DNA of 64,000 bases. Source: Liolophura sinensis. Lineage: Eukaryota; Mollusca; Polyplacophora; Chitonida; Chitonidae. The notes beneath the pieces are model-generated. The model had not been told where the DNA came from, did no database searches, and was given only the letters and a program-made list of their open reading frames with translations. Position 1 is the first letter of the stretch. Every line of letters begins with the position of its first letter. The translations under genes were made by a program, and so were the position numbers. Location of the stretch: positions 8,828,193 through 8,892,192 of the forward strand of contig NC_088306.1 in assembly GCF_032854445.1 (NCBI RefSeq). The letters are read 5' to 3'. Below are positions 55,265 to 64,000 of the stretch, piece by piece.

Positions 55265-55405
55265 GTCCATGAAATTCATCAACAGCACAGGGTGTAAAAC
55301 GAGGGCAGAGACGGCAGTGTGTTAGTTGGTAAATATTCCCACGTAACCGGTGAAACACGGCCTCAGATTACCTCAGTTATGGTTTTATTCTGGCTAAATG
55401 TTTAC
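55265..55405 (-). repeat. R2 repeat, partial, minus strand
   Basis: GGCAGAGACGGCAGTGTGTT, GTAACCGGTGAAACACGGCC and TTACCTCAGTTATGGTTTTA are the reverse of the R2 3' half. Confidence 0.6.
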
Positions 55406-55589
55406 AAAGTAGAAACATAGACGCCCCCTGACATCTACCATGACATACCTTTTTGCAAAAAAAAACAAAACAAGAATTTAACAAATATTGTTATCCCTTT
55501 TGCATCGTTTTCAACAGATTGAGCGATGCCTAAGAATAGTTGTTGTTTCTGTTTTTTTTTTGTTTTGTTTTTTTTTTTTACTTAATTCT

Positions 55590-55780
55590 GTTTAAGTCAC
55601 GGTGCAAGAGATGTTTGAGTTGTTGCTTTTTAGGCATATGCATGGACAGTTAGAACAAAAAACCTAACTAAGCTAAATTGACGGTTGGCCAGGTTTCACT
55701 TGTAATTCGTGTAACCATTTACCAAGTATTATCCTGTTGTCACTTCTCTGGATTTCCTCTCTATGTTGGAAGCCTGTTTT
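55590..55780 (+). repeat. R2 repeat, 3' two thirds
   Basis: ATGGACAGTTAGAACAAAAA, CCTAACTAAGCTAAATTGAC, GTGTAACCATTTACCAAGTA and CTGGATTTCCTCTCTATG. Confidence 0.6.
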
Positions 55781-56254
55781 TGACTTTGTGAAATATTTTT
55801 ATGTATAAATTATAACGTTATATACATTTTAAAGTTATAAAAGTTTACGCGTCAACTCTTTTTCTTGTCTAGAGTTTGACGATGCTTTCAAACAATCACA
55901 TTTTAAGCAGATTTGTATGTATGAAATTTACAGACAAAAACAGTGTACTTCTTGTTTGATTGTTAAAATACTCTGAAGTTTTCCTTATTTTTTATTTAAA
56001 ATTGAAATACTGTTTAGTACTCGAAGTTTACGCCCTTAAATGAGCCTATACACATTGCTGGCAGAAGCCATTGCGACTGTAAACCTATTTATAGGCAATT
56101 TGTCCTACTAAATACATCTAATTTTTGAGTACGTGTTGTGTATGTTAAATTGGGTATTCAAAGCTGTTCCATGAATAACATCTCAAGCCCTGTTAGAACT
56201 GATCCCTATTATACTTTTTGTTGGAATTTCCGAACTTTCCAGGTCAGGAGTTCA

Positions 56255-56470
56255 TTACAAAGGGCGGATAACTCTACCGTACCGGTCACTCAATCTCTCA
56301 CCACTTGAAGCTCCTCGCACACCTGCTGCACGACGTGACCTCCAAAACTGTGCCTGAAGAATTTGTCGACGGCGACTGAACCCCAGCCTCATGAGCCTCC
56401 CTTGTACAAGACGTTGCCCTAAGCAACCGATTTTTTCTGAAACGAAGCAAGTATTATCATCAAAGTACAC
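56255..56470 (-). pseudogene. Short coding-like fragment, unidentified
   Basis: A 71-codon minus-strand frame reads GQRLVQGRLMRLGFSRRR and later SDRYGRVIRPL. By eye the Arg-rich GxRLxxGxLxxxG pattern faintly recalls the segment ahead of the catalytic core in integrase-type DDE transposases, but the core is absent. If real it is only a fossil scrap of a mobile element. I cannot exclude chance. Confidence 0.2.
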
Positions 56471-56684
56471 TAATTAGTTGATGTGTTCTTTGATATAGTG
56501 ATATTTATATTTACTTGTAATAAATAACATAAAAACTTGTCTCTCGGCTTGACTTGTAATGCATGAAGTTAAATTATAACACAGTAAAACTGATGTATCT
56601 ATTTCAGCATATCGATCAGCTTTTCATGACCATATACAATGTGTACACAGATATTTAACCACATGTTGTGAAATGTTACACTGC

Positions 56685-56719
56685 CACGTGGTCAAAGGTC
56701 GTTACCCGGGTAACACGTG
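56685..56719. promoter_or_regulatory. Cluster of palindromic factor sites: E-box, DR1, RFX X-box, E-box
   Basis: CACGTG (56685-56690) is followed by GGTCAAAGGTCG (nuclear-receptor DR1-like, 56690-56701), GTTACCCGGGTAAC (perfect palindrome fitting the RFX X-box GTNRCC(N)RGYAAC, 56701-56714) and CACGTG (56714-56719). All overlap or abut within 35 bases. No transcription unit is recognised next to it. Confidence 0.4.
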
Positions 56720-57169
56720 CTCCCATGGTGACCTGGCTGTTCGATTGCCGTATATGGTCATGGTGACACCATTCTCATGCCCCATGGTTGTACTTGAGGT
56801 CACACTGTTCGTCTCTCACTGCAAAATAGAGCACAAGAAATAGGTCATTTTGATATGAGTTTAAACAAATTTCAACCCGGTGTTCATGTTAGTATGTCAA
56901 TCGGTGCCACAATAACATCAAATTTCTGCTCGCAAAGAATCCCCGGTTTTACGGTATTCACCTTCAGGCGATGCGAGTGTTCGAGAAAGGTACTCGTCAA
57001 AAACGCAGTAAATAGTACATACAATGCAGAGTAAAGAGATGTAAATGCATTAATATTTTCTAAGATTTAAATAAATCTGTACCAACATTCACTGGTAGAC
57101 AACAGCTGAGATTTGTGCAGAAACTTACCAATCAGTTTTCTGAAAATTGAGGGGAATCTGAATTCATGT

Positions 57170-57225
57170 ATTTATTTGATTGGTGTTTACGCCGTACTCA
57201 AGAATATTTGACTAATGAAATGTAA
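57170..57225 (-). mobile_element. SINE S1 tail fragment
   Basis: TATTTATTTGATTGGTGTTT, ACGCCGTACTCAAGAATATT, then unrelated sequence. Confidence 0.7.
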
Positions 57226-57379
57226 ATTTCAACAGAATGCCTGTGTCAACAAGTACTTTGCTAACAAATAGTTTTAACGCGCATTTAAAATATCCACTGT
57301 ATTGTCTGAACATACGACATAGAATAATAAATTCTTCAATACATTCAATCTTTACACAACAGAAATCTCAAGAGGAAAT

Positions 57380-57535
57380 AATTTATTTATTTCATTGGTG
57401 TTTCACGCCGTATTCAAGAATATTTCACTTATACGACGGCGGCCAGCATTATGGTGAGAGGAAACCGAGCAGAGCCCAGGGGAAGCCCTCCACCATCCGC
57501 AGGTATCTCCCAGAGCTTCCCACTTACCAAGAGGA
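57380..57535 (-). mobile_element. SINE S1, truncated
   Basis: TTTATTTCATTGGTGTTTCA, CGCCGTATTCAAGAATATTT, GCGGCCAGCATTATGGTGAG and CCCTCCACCATCCGCAGG; ends before the head. Confidence 0.85.
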
Positions 57536-57944
57536 AATGGCGTGTACCTATATGGATAAAAGATGCAATAGTGATAAACTGTGGATAGGTAGATAAAAGT
57601 ACGACAATGGTGCGATTTCCCAAATTCCAACCCCAACCAAATAGAAACAACAGAATTCATCGTGTACAATGATATAAAGTCCCGCTGATTAATTTTTTAA
57701 AAAAACTTAACCTGAAAGATTTTTGAACACATGTATGTCCCAAACATTCATGAGCCTTGTTAACCTACATTATTTAAACAAAATTCATTGGACAAGGAAT
57801 TAAATTGCCAAAGGTCGCACACATCCCAATGCACGTCTCTAGAAATTTATTATGGCTTGTTAAAATCTCGATAAGCAGCACCATGGCTAAAGTGCACATC
57901 CACATAGCTTTACGTACCAGATGTATACAATATGTGTAATTTGT

Positions 57945-58235
57945 GTAACACTTCCGCACTGACGTGTATATAATTAAAGACGTACAGCATAGAGAGTAAA
58001 ACCAGAGCAGTAACGACAGTGTGATATGTGACAAATGGTCACACACCGCCCGTGAAATACGGCCTCCCGTCAGTCTACCTCAGTCAGGGTTTCACTCCAA
58101 CCGTTCATGCAAATGCTCAAGTAGTAGCAATCCACACGCCCTCTGGCACCATGGCTTAAGCAGAAATTAGGCATTTATTGGACGTCGTGGGTCTAGAATT
58201 ACTCAAAATGTTATGTTGTTAAACATATGAATGAC
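57945..58235 (-). repeat. R2 repeat, minus strand, near complete
   Basis: In reverse: AGAGAGTAAAACCAGAGCAG, AACGACAGTGTGATATG, CTACCTCAGTCAGGGTTTCA, CACGCCCTCTGGCACCATGG, CTTAAGCAG and GTGGGTCTAGAATTACTCAA. It is the best minus-strand copy. Confidence 0.7.
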
Positions 58236-58499
58236 ATGTTTACCACTTGCATATTTGTACATAATCTTGTTTAGATGGTACTACCAATAATTTCAGGACT
58301 TGAAGGCAGAAAACTTTTGTCTAAAACACTACGAAATTTCGTCAAACTAATTTTATCACGTGGTTATGATTAGCGTTATTGTTTATTTGCATGGTGACAG
58401 AGATCGAGGAAGGGATAAGGTGACACGGGAGGAGATGTGATTAGGGAGGAGACGTGATGAGGACACGCGAGGAAGACGAGACATGATGAGGAGACATGA

Positions 58500-58720
58500 T
58501 ATAAGCGATATAAGCAAGATCCATTTCCAAAACAACGTTTAACACTAGCTTCCAAAGACAAAGGTATGTAAGAAATTATACAAATAGGAAATAAATCCGG
58601 TAACACACGAGAGAGAAGCGGTCATCAGTTTTCAGTGATGACGGGCAGACAGTGGATATTCCAGGCATGAATTTCATATCAAAGTTCAAATTCGTAGTCC
58701 ATGAATAAAACTTACGCTGT
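58500..58720 (-). repeat. R1 repeat, minus strand
   Basis: CAAGATCCATTTCCAAAACA, ACGTTTAACACTAGC, AGAGAGAAGCGGTCATCAGT and GATATTCCAGGCATGAATTT correspond inverted to R1 blocks at 48265-48500 and 41500-41610. Confidence 0.6.
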
Positions 58721-58889
58721 AATATAGATTTACTTACTTAATTTAGAACAAAAACATGCTAAGGTAGAAGGAATTCATTTACATAATTATCGTACATTTA
58801 GCCACGCTGTTGTTTCCCTGCATTAGCCAGCATGATGCACTATAGTTCCCCCGAGGCCTGATCCATCTGCATTGTTCTCGTGTGAGTTA

Positions 58890-59155
58890 AATAAATGTAA
58901 CAACACAACATTTCCTGTAATTGAAATGATGCGTGTTAAATTATAATTAACATCACCGCCTGTTTTGAATGTCATTTTGCTCTCGCCGTTGTGCTGGTTG
59001 GAGGGGTGTAAAAGAGGTGCTTTTTTAAGTGTTCGCATGAATAGTTAAAATAAAACCCTAACTGTGATAAACTGACAAACCCGTTTTCATCAGTTACGTA
59101 TGACAATTTACCGACTATAGCACTATCGATACTGCTCTCGTTTTAATGTCTTTAT
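58890..59155 (+). repeat. R2 repeat, near complete
   Basis: TAACAACACAACATTTCCTG, TGTGCTGGTTGGAGG, AGTTAAAATAAAACCCTAAC, TCATCAGTTACGTATGACAA and TTTACCGACTATAGCACTAT. Confidence 0.65.
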
Positions 59156-60066
59156 AGGTAAATAAGGTAAAATATCCATATAACTATAAGGTGCCCCCTG
59201 TGCAATTTGCATGTGATTAAAAACAATTTTCTGTGATTTTTTTGACTCATAACATTTTGATCTTAAACATCAAGTCTACAAACAGCGAGTTGTGTCATTT
59301 GACATGATGTTGTTGTAGGGGTTAGACAGATATTATGCTGCAGCAAATTTATACTATTATACTATGATACATAATGATATTAATTTGACACAAGAAACCT
59401 TAAGTTAGAATATGTTTTACAATATTTCCGCTTGTTACAACAGGGTTGTTCATGAGCACATTCAATCAATTTGCCCACATGGATGTGAATGGTAATTTTT
59501 TTGTTCATTGTAACATATATAACCACTGAACAACAGTTTGAAGCACCACGCCGTGTGATACTAATAACCTCATTAAAAACCTAAGACAAAGAGTTGTCAG
59601 TTTTCTGGGAAAAATCAGTCACTTTTAATATTTTTTCAACCTAGCTTACAAGATGCATCTTGTCTCAAATAAAACCTTTGAACTCGATAGACTACGTTGA
59701 ATAATCTTTGAAATCGATGTGTAGAAAAAGAAATTAGGAGTTCTGACAAAAAGATGCAGTTCTTAAATAAAGTTCTTTTGTGTCAGAACAAACCAATGAC
59801 TATGATTTTCAATTTTTGTTTTTAAATTATGCCACCCTTTGCACCTTATGTGCAATAAAACAGAGTTGCACAGAGTGGCATAGATATCAAAACAATCTCA
59901 AGTTTATATTTATTTACTTTTTTTCGAGATTTTTCCAAGTTGTTCTATTAAAAATAAATCTATGAGCTTAACATGTTATGAAATAAATGCCAGATGGATT
60001 TTTTTTGCACAATCAGCTTGATTATTATAATAATTAAGCGCATTATGAATTAGATTTACAAAAATT
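59156..60066. other. Unassigned AT-rich spacer
   Basis: About 900 bases with no ORF of note, no recognised repeat and no motif. Confidence 0.35.
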
Positions 60067-60074
60067 ATATTTCA

Positions 60075-60373
60075 TAGTCAACATGGGAGAGAGTCGGTCA
60101 CATCAAGATATGTGAATGTGGACAGGGCTGCTGTGTGCCGACAGTCCAGGCGGAATGGGTTGGAGGAACAAGATTAGACAGGAAAGGTAATATTTTTAAA
60201 ACATAAACTGTGTGTATGAACCCACCAACAGATTCCCGGAGATTATCCTTACTTGAAACACAGTCGTGGACATAACTGAACTAATTTCTTTCATGTTTCT
60301 TCAAGTTTCTTTGCATCGTATTGGACAAGGAACCACTGCCATTCAAAGGTCTTCACACTTACCGTTATTCCTG
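60075..60373 (+). other. Candidate exon pair of an unknown gene
   Basis: An open segment up to the donor at 60186/60187 (GAAAG/GTAATA) reads GHIKICECGQGCCVPTVQ and ends RLDRK. A second segment at 60306-60373, between TTTCTTCAAG and CTG/GTAAGTG, joins in frame and reads SLHRIGQGTTAIQRSSHL. The 5' boundary and any further exons were not found. Cys-rich, but no family is recognised; it may be chance. Confidence 0.2.
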
Positions 60374-61292
60374 GTAAGTGAATATTAACCCACAACTTCT
60401 TTGAGCTTTGACTCAGCTATATCAAAAAAGAACAGACTCGCCGTGGGAGTTTGAGCTCCGCCATTTTGTGCACTTGTCAGGTGACCACACATTGCCATAA
60501 GACCAATTTAGGTCGAAATAATGGACTTGATGAGTACCAATGTGGCTTCAGTTTTCATTAGAGAAGGTGAAATCTGTGGTTATTCCCTTTCTTGAATCAG
60601 GAAAATAAATAACTCCCGACAGGGCGAAATACAAAATAAAAAGAACAAGAATTATGTCTCCTTACATTGTACAAGTTTGGCTGAAAACATTTCATATTTT
60701 GGGAGTCAAAAATATCTGTTGGATTTGAGGAAAACTCACATCTATCAAACGCGTTCTCATAAGCAATCCGTGAAAGACAAAGGGTTTTCGTCTTTCGCAC
60801 TGAATATTTGACTTCTAACCCGAGGATGCATTTGATAGGTCAAGGGTCAGGGGTGCAAGGGCCTGACTTAAAGGAGGCCACGCCTTATTGAATACGACCT
60901 ATGTGGAAGTGAGGGAAAACTGACCAATTTCAGTGTAATCGATTTGGATGACCCTCTCATATAAGAGTTCACAAAACATTCAGTAGATGGTCATTCTCGT
61001 CAGTTCGACTTGCTTTTGGATAAGCAACATATTTCCTCTATGGCCTGCTGTTGTTGATGCTCCGCCCATCTTTTCTTGAAACATGTTCGGGGTTATTTGC
61101 TGCGGGACCCCGTGTGTGAACCCCATTTGTCTGACAAGAACTTCTTTCAAAATGGACGTCGGGAATATTTGAAATTTCGAAGGAAATATACAACGTCCTA
61201 AATTCTGCACCTTGATGGTGTAGGAAAAGTTAATTATATACACAAAGGCTATTCATATGAAGGAACGGCATGCCGTTCTGCTGATATGGGCA

Positions 61293-61733
61293 TGACTTTC
61301 TGTTGATAGCGGCATGCTGTTTTGCTGGTACAGAATGCGATCCTGGATTTACCATATTCTAGCTATCGTCACAGGTTTGCTAAATTGCTGATGCATTCTT
61401 TACCAGCTGATTCTGCTTCTGATATCCTTGTTAACAATTATGCCAAATCATCAAAAAACTCTTATCAGACTGACTCGAGGATTTTGATTAAATAGGTTAA
61501 TTCCTCATCTGACAATCATACAGCTACTTTGGTCAACTATTCGGAATGCGTATACCTTATGTTAAAAATACTTTTTTCACTACGCCAACAGCTTGGAAAA
61601 CATTTATTTCTTGGAATGCAGTCCTTGGGAAAGTGGCTAACAATGACCAACAGAACTCTCAGTGATTTGCGATCATTGCACACTTGCATCGGGCGTCTCA
61701 CTCATCACCCCCCAGAACAGCAGGTTTTTCCCT
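61293..61733 (+). pseudogene. Decayed coding-like stretch of unknown origin
   Basis: About 145 codons of one frame look protein-like (NAILDLPYSSYRHRFAKLL early on; LRQQLGKHLFLGMQSLGK later) with about one break. No family is recognised. It could be a remnant of a mobile element or chance in a moderately GC-balanced segment. Confidence 0.2.
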
Positions 61734-61739
61734 GAGTAT

Positions 61740-62425
61740 TATCACCTCTAGCACACTTGTAGCAGGTTTATTACTGTCTTAACGCCACTAAGACACTTGT
61801 AGCAGGCTTCTCACCGTGTGCCTCATTACACCTAGCATACTTAAGCGGGTTTCTAACCGTGTCTCATCCCCTCTAGCACATTTGTAGAGCGCTTCTCTGT
61901 GTACCACATCATCCCTAGCACACTTTTAGCAGGTTTCTCGCTGTGCCTCAAAACCTCTAGCACACATGTCATAAGCTTCTCCGTGTACCTTATCACCCGT
62001 AGCACACTTGTAGCAGATTTCTCAATGTGTCTCATCACCTCTAGCTCACTTGCAATAGGCTTCTCAGTATTCCTCTTCACATATAGCATGTTTCTCACTG
62101 TAATCATCAGCACTAGAACACTTGTAGCAGGTTTCTCACTGTAATCATCAGCACTAGAACATTTGTAGCATGTTTCTCACTGTAATCACCCGCGCTAGAA
62201 CACTTGTAGCAGGTTTCTCACTGTAATCATCAGCACTAGAACATTTGTAGCATGTTTCTCACTGTAATCACCCGCGCTAGAACACTTGTAGCAGGTTTCT
62301 CACTGTAATCATCAGCACTAGAACATTTGTAGCAGGTTTCTCACTGTACCTCATCAGCACTAGCACACTTTCAGCAGGTTTCTTACTGTACCTCAGCACT
62401 AGCGAACTTGCTGCAAGTTTCTGGC
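61740..62425 (+). repeat. 41-bp minisatellite, about 16 units
   Basis: The unit is CACTTGTAGCAGGTTTCTCA + CTGTAATCATCAGCACTAGAA. Left units are degenerate (39-42 bases, CTCATCACCTCTAGCA). Three central units (62110-62330) are nearly identical and alternate between GCAGG and GCATG versions. Confidence 0.92.
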
Positions 62426-62533
62426 ATTTCTGGCATTTCAAAGCGATCTGTTAATCAAATTATTTATCATATAGCTATTCACCCACGACATTCGATACAA
62501 CACCGTCTCATAATGCATCGACGCATTGTGCGG

Positions 62534-62711
62534 TGACGTCAGCACTATTTATAGCCCATTCGGCGTTGTGTATTGATATGAAATGAAAACGTGTTGATCG
62601 GGTTTGAAACTGTCTGTTATTTGTCAGACAGTGTCGAGTGAAAATGTAGATAAACATTTTCGAATTATCGAAAACTATCTTTGCTCGCGACTGGGATCAA
62701 CGAGTAACTGG
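62534..62711 (+). promoter_or_regulatory. Promoter-like segment with possible untranslated first exon
   Basis: A perfect CRE (TGACGTCA, 62534-62541) is followed five bases later by TATTTATAG (62546-62554), TATA-like. Transcription would start near 62580. The sequence then runs without repeats to a good splice donor (ACTGG/GTAAGT, exon end 62711). The only ATG at once meets a stop, so the exon would be untranslated. The gene body would lie to the right of the window. Confidence 0.45.
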
Positions 62712-62904
62712 GTAAGTTTGCTATTTCATTCTCGTTCAGTTCGCTAAATAAAGAGGTATATGATAAATAGATGCCATAATATCTTGATAGCGACGGTACA
62801 GGTGTTATGTGAATTTGTATCAACGTCTCGTTGTCTAAAGTAGTTGATTGATCGTCAGATCATCGTGGATAATGAATTGTCGTGATACTCTCTACACGTC
62901 AGTT

Positions 62905-63095
62905 GGGACAACAAATGGTCATTCTAGACCAGTGACGTCTATATAATAAATTGCAGTTAGCATCAATGCATTTTCGTCGACCTAATTCCAAACATTTACA
63001 TCTTACAGTTAAAATAAAACCCTGTGGCAAATTAAGGCCGTGTTTCACCCGTTACATGTTCTTCGCTGCTTAGGTTTTACTATCTATGCTCATAA
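62905..63095 (+). repeat. R2 repeat
   Basis: TCTAGACCAGTGACGTCTAT, ATAATAAATTGCAGTTAGCA, AGTTAAAATAAAACCCTG, GGCCGTGTTTCACCCGTTAC and GGTTTTACTATCTATGCTC. Confidence 0.65.
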
Positions 63096-64000
63096 TCTTT
63101 TCACTGGTTTCCCAGTTGCCCCCCCAGGAAAAACAAATAAAAGGCTAGTGGGTGGCTAATAGACTACCCTTAAAGAAGACTGTAGATAAAAGGCTATAAA
63201 TATGCATAACTAGGAATCAGGAGTAAAGTTTAAATATTGATTTGTTTCAGTCATTCCGCAGAACAACTATCCGTTGATAATCGACAACTGATCGACAAAC
63301 ACAAAATAAACAACAACAAAGAAAAACGGTGCAATAACAAAGGCAAACCTAAACTTACATAAAAGTAAAGTTCGAAAAAGTGAGCTGTGAAATAATGGCC
63401 TGGCAGGTCGCCGATTTATATATCTCTACAGCTGAGTTTATCTGCAATCTGAGAACAGGGCGTGAGAATAAGTTTCAGCCCTCTTGAAGCCTCACCTGAG
63501 AACTTTCTCGCACAAAACAAAATTAATGATTTTTTTTTTGTACATGTCGCACTGTTTTATCAGACCGTGACGAATCCTATTGCTGTGGGAATATAATAAT
63601 CCGAGAGACACTATTCGTGTTTTTAATCAAGTAATGAAAATAATGCAAACTGTATATCACGTGGGCGTGAGTTAGTCTGCATAGGTTTATACTGTCTGAC
63701 ACTGAGGCAAAGCGGCGTTACAAACACCGTAAATACTTCTAGGGAGAACGACCGCTATAGTTTAAAGCTTCAATGTGTACCTGTTGAGATGTGCAGAAGA
63801 TAACACTATTGAAGCGAGCTATACTGGTGAACGTCAGTCGATCTTACACAAAACGACTCTCGCTTCACTTGCTGTTGTCACAAGACTGCGGACTAGACTG
63901 TTAACTGGGTACCAGTTTCAGTACACGCGCAATGACAGGCACGATCTGTATTTCATGGAACTACTAGTCAGGGTTCGCGGAAATGATTAATTATGCATTC
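63096..64000. other. Unassigned right end of window
   Basis: No exon with convincing splice sites. A 71-codon frame at 63775-63990 starts without ATG and has no family pattern. If the promoter at 62534 is real, this is first-intron sequence. Confidence 0.35.

Noticed and set aside
62700-64000. 71-codon frame at 63775-63990 as the body of the gene started at 62534
   Set aside because: It has no ATG, no clear acceptor and no domain; the promoter idea stands without it.

Overview
The window is animal nuclear DNA, most likely from a mollusc. The genes are split into short exons with GT-AG introns. The DNA is AT-rich and packed with tRNA-derived SINEs of a type I associate with bivalve, gastropod and chiton genomes (tail TACGGCGTAAAACACCAATC plus AAATAAATAAA). 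MITEs, (TA)n runs and many minisatellites fill the rest. The species assignment is inference; no bacterial or organellar features are present.

Three protein genes can be supported, all on the + strand. (1) Bases 1-2205 are the last three coding exons of an SLC16/monocarboxylate-transporter-like gene that runs in from the left edge. (2) Bases 10980-20144 are a six-exon TNF-superfamily ligand of the ectodysplasin/Eiger type, 277 aa, with an N-terminal membrane anchor, a strongly polybasic cleavage region and a TNF-homology domain ending in TYFG plus a last strand. (3) Bases 34487-42664 are a second TNF ligand, 288 aa in the simplest model, with the same exon order and the same intron phases (0,1,0,1,0). 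The two ligands are therefore tandem paralogues. They differ in processing region (polybasic in the first, almost none in the second), and each carries an extra candidate exon just before the TNF domain that would change or break the product.

Layout: 1-2205 transporter; 2206-10979 intergenic with SINEs, two families of unclassified dispersed repeats (called R1 and R2 here) and TTAA-type MITEs; 10980-20144 TNF ligand A; 20145-34486 intergenic, dominated by a 4-kb satellite-like array (22108-26133) built of 104-bp higher-order units of four 26-bp monomers, and by a 43-bp minisatellite (29536-30350); 34487-42664 TNF ligand B, whose introns hold a 36-bp minisatellite and a (TA)n block; 42665-64000 a 21-kb stretch without a gene I can recognise. 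This last part holds more SINEs, R1/R2 copies, a 33-bp, a 39-bp and a 41-bp minisatellite, a trinucleotide-like tract, a cluster of palindromic transcription-factor motifs at 56685-56719, and a promoter-like segment (CRE, TATA, donor site) at 62534-62711 that may start a gene lying beyond the right edge.

No complete new system stands out. The most rewarding items are the TNF ligand pair with its alternative-exon candidates, a 71-bp tandem duplication that doubles the last splice acceptor of the transporter, and the higher-order repeat array between the two ligands. All exon calls come from reading splice signals, phase and protein pattern by eye; none was tested against transcripts or databases.
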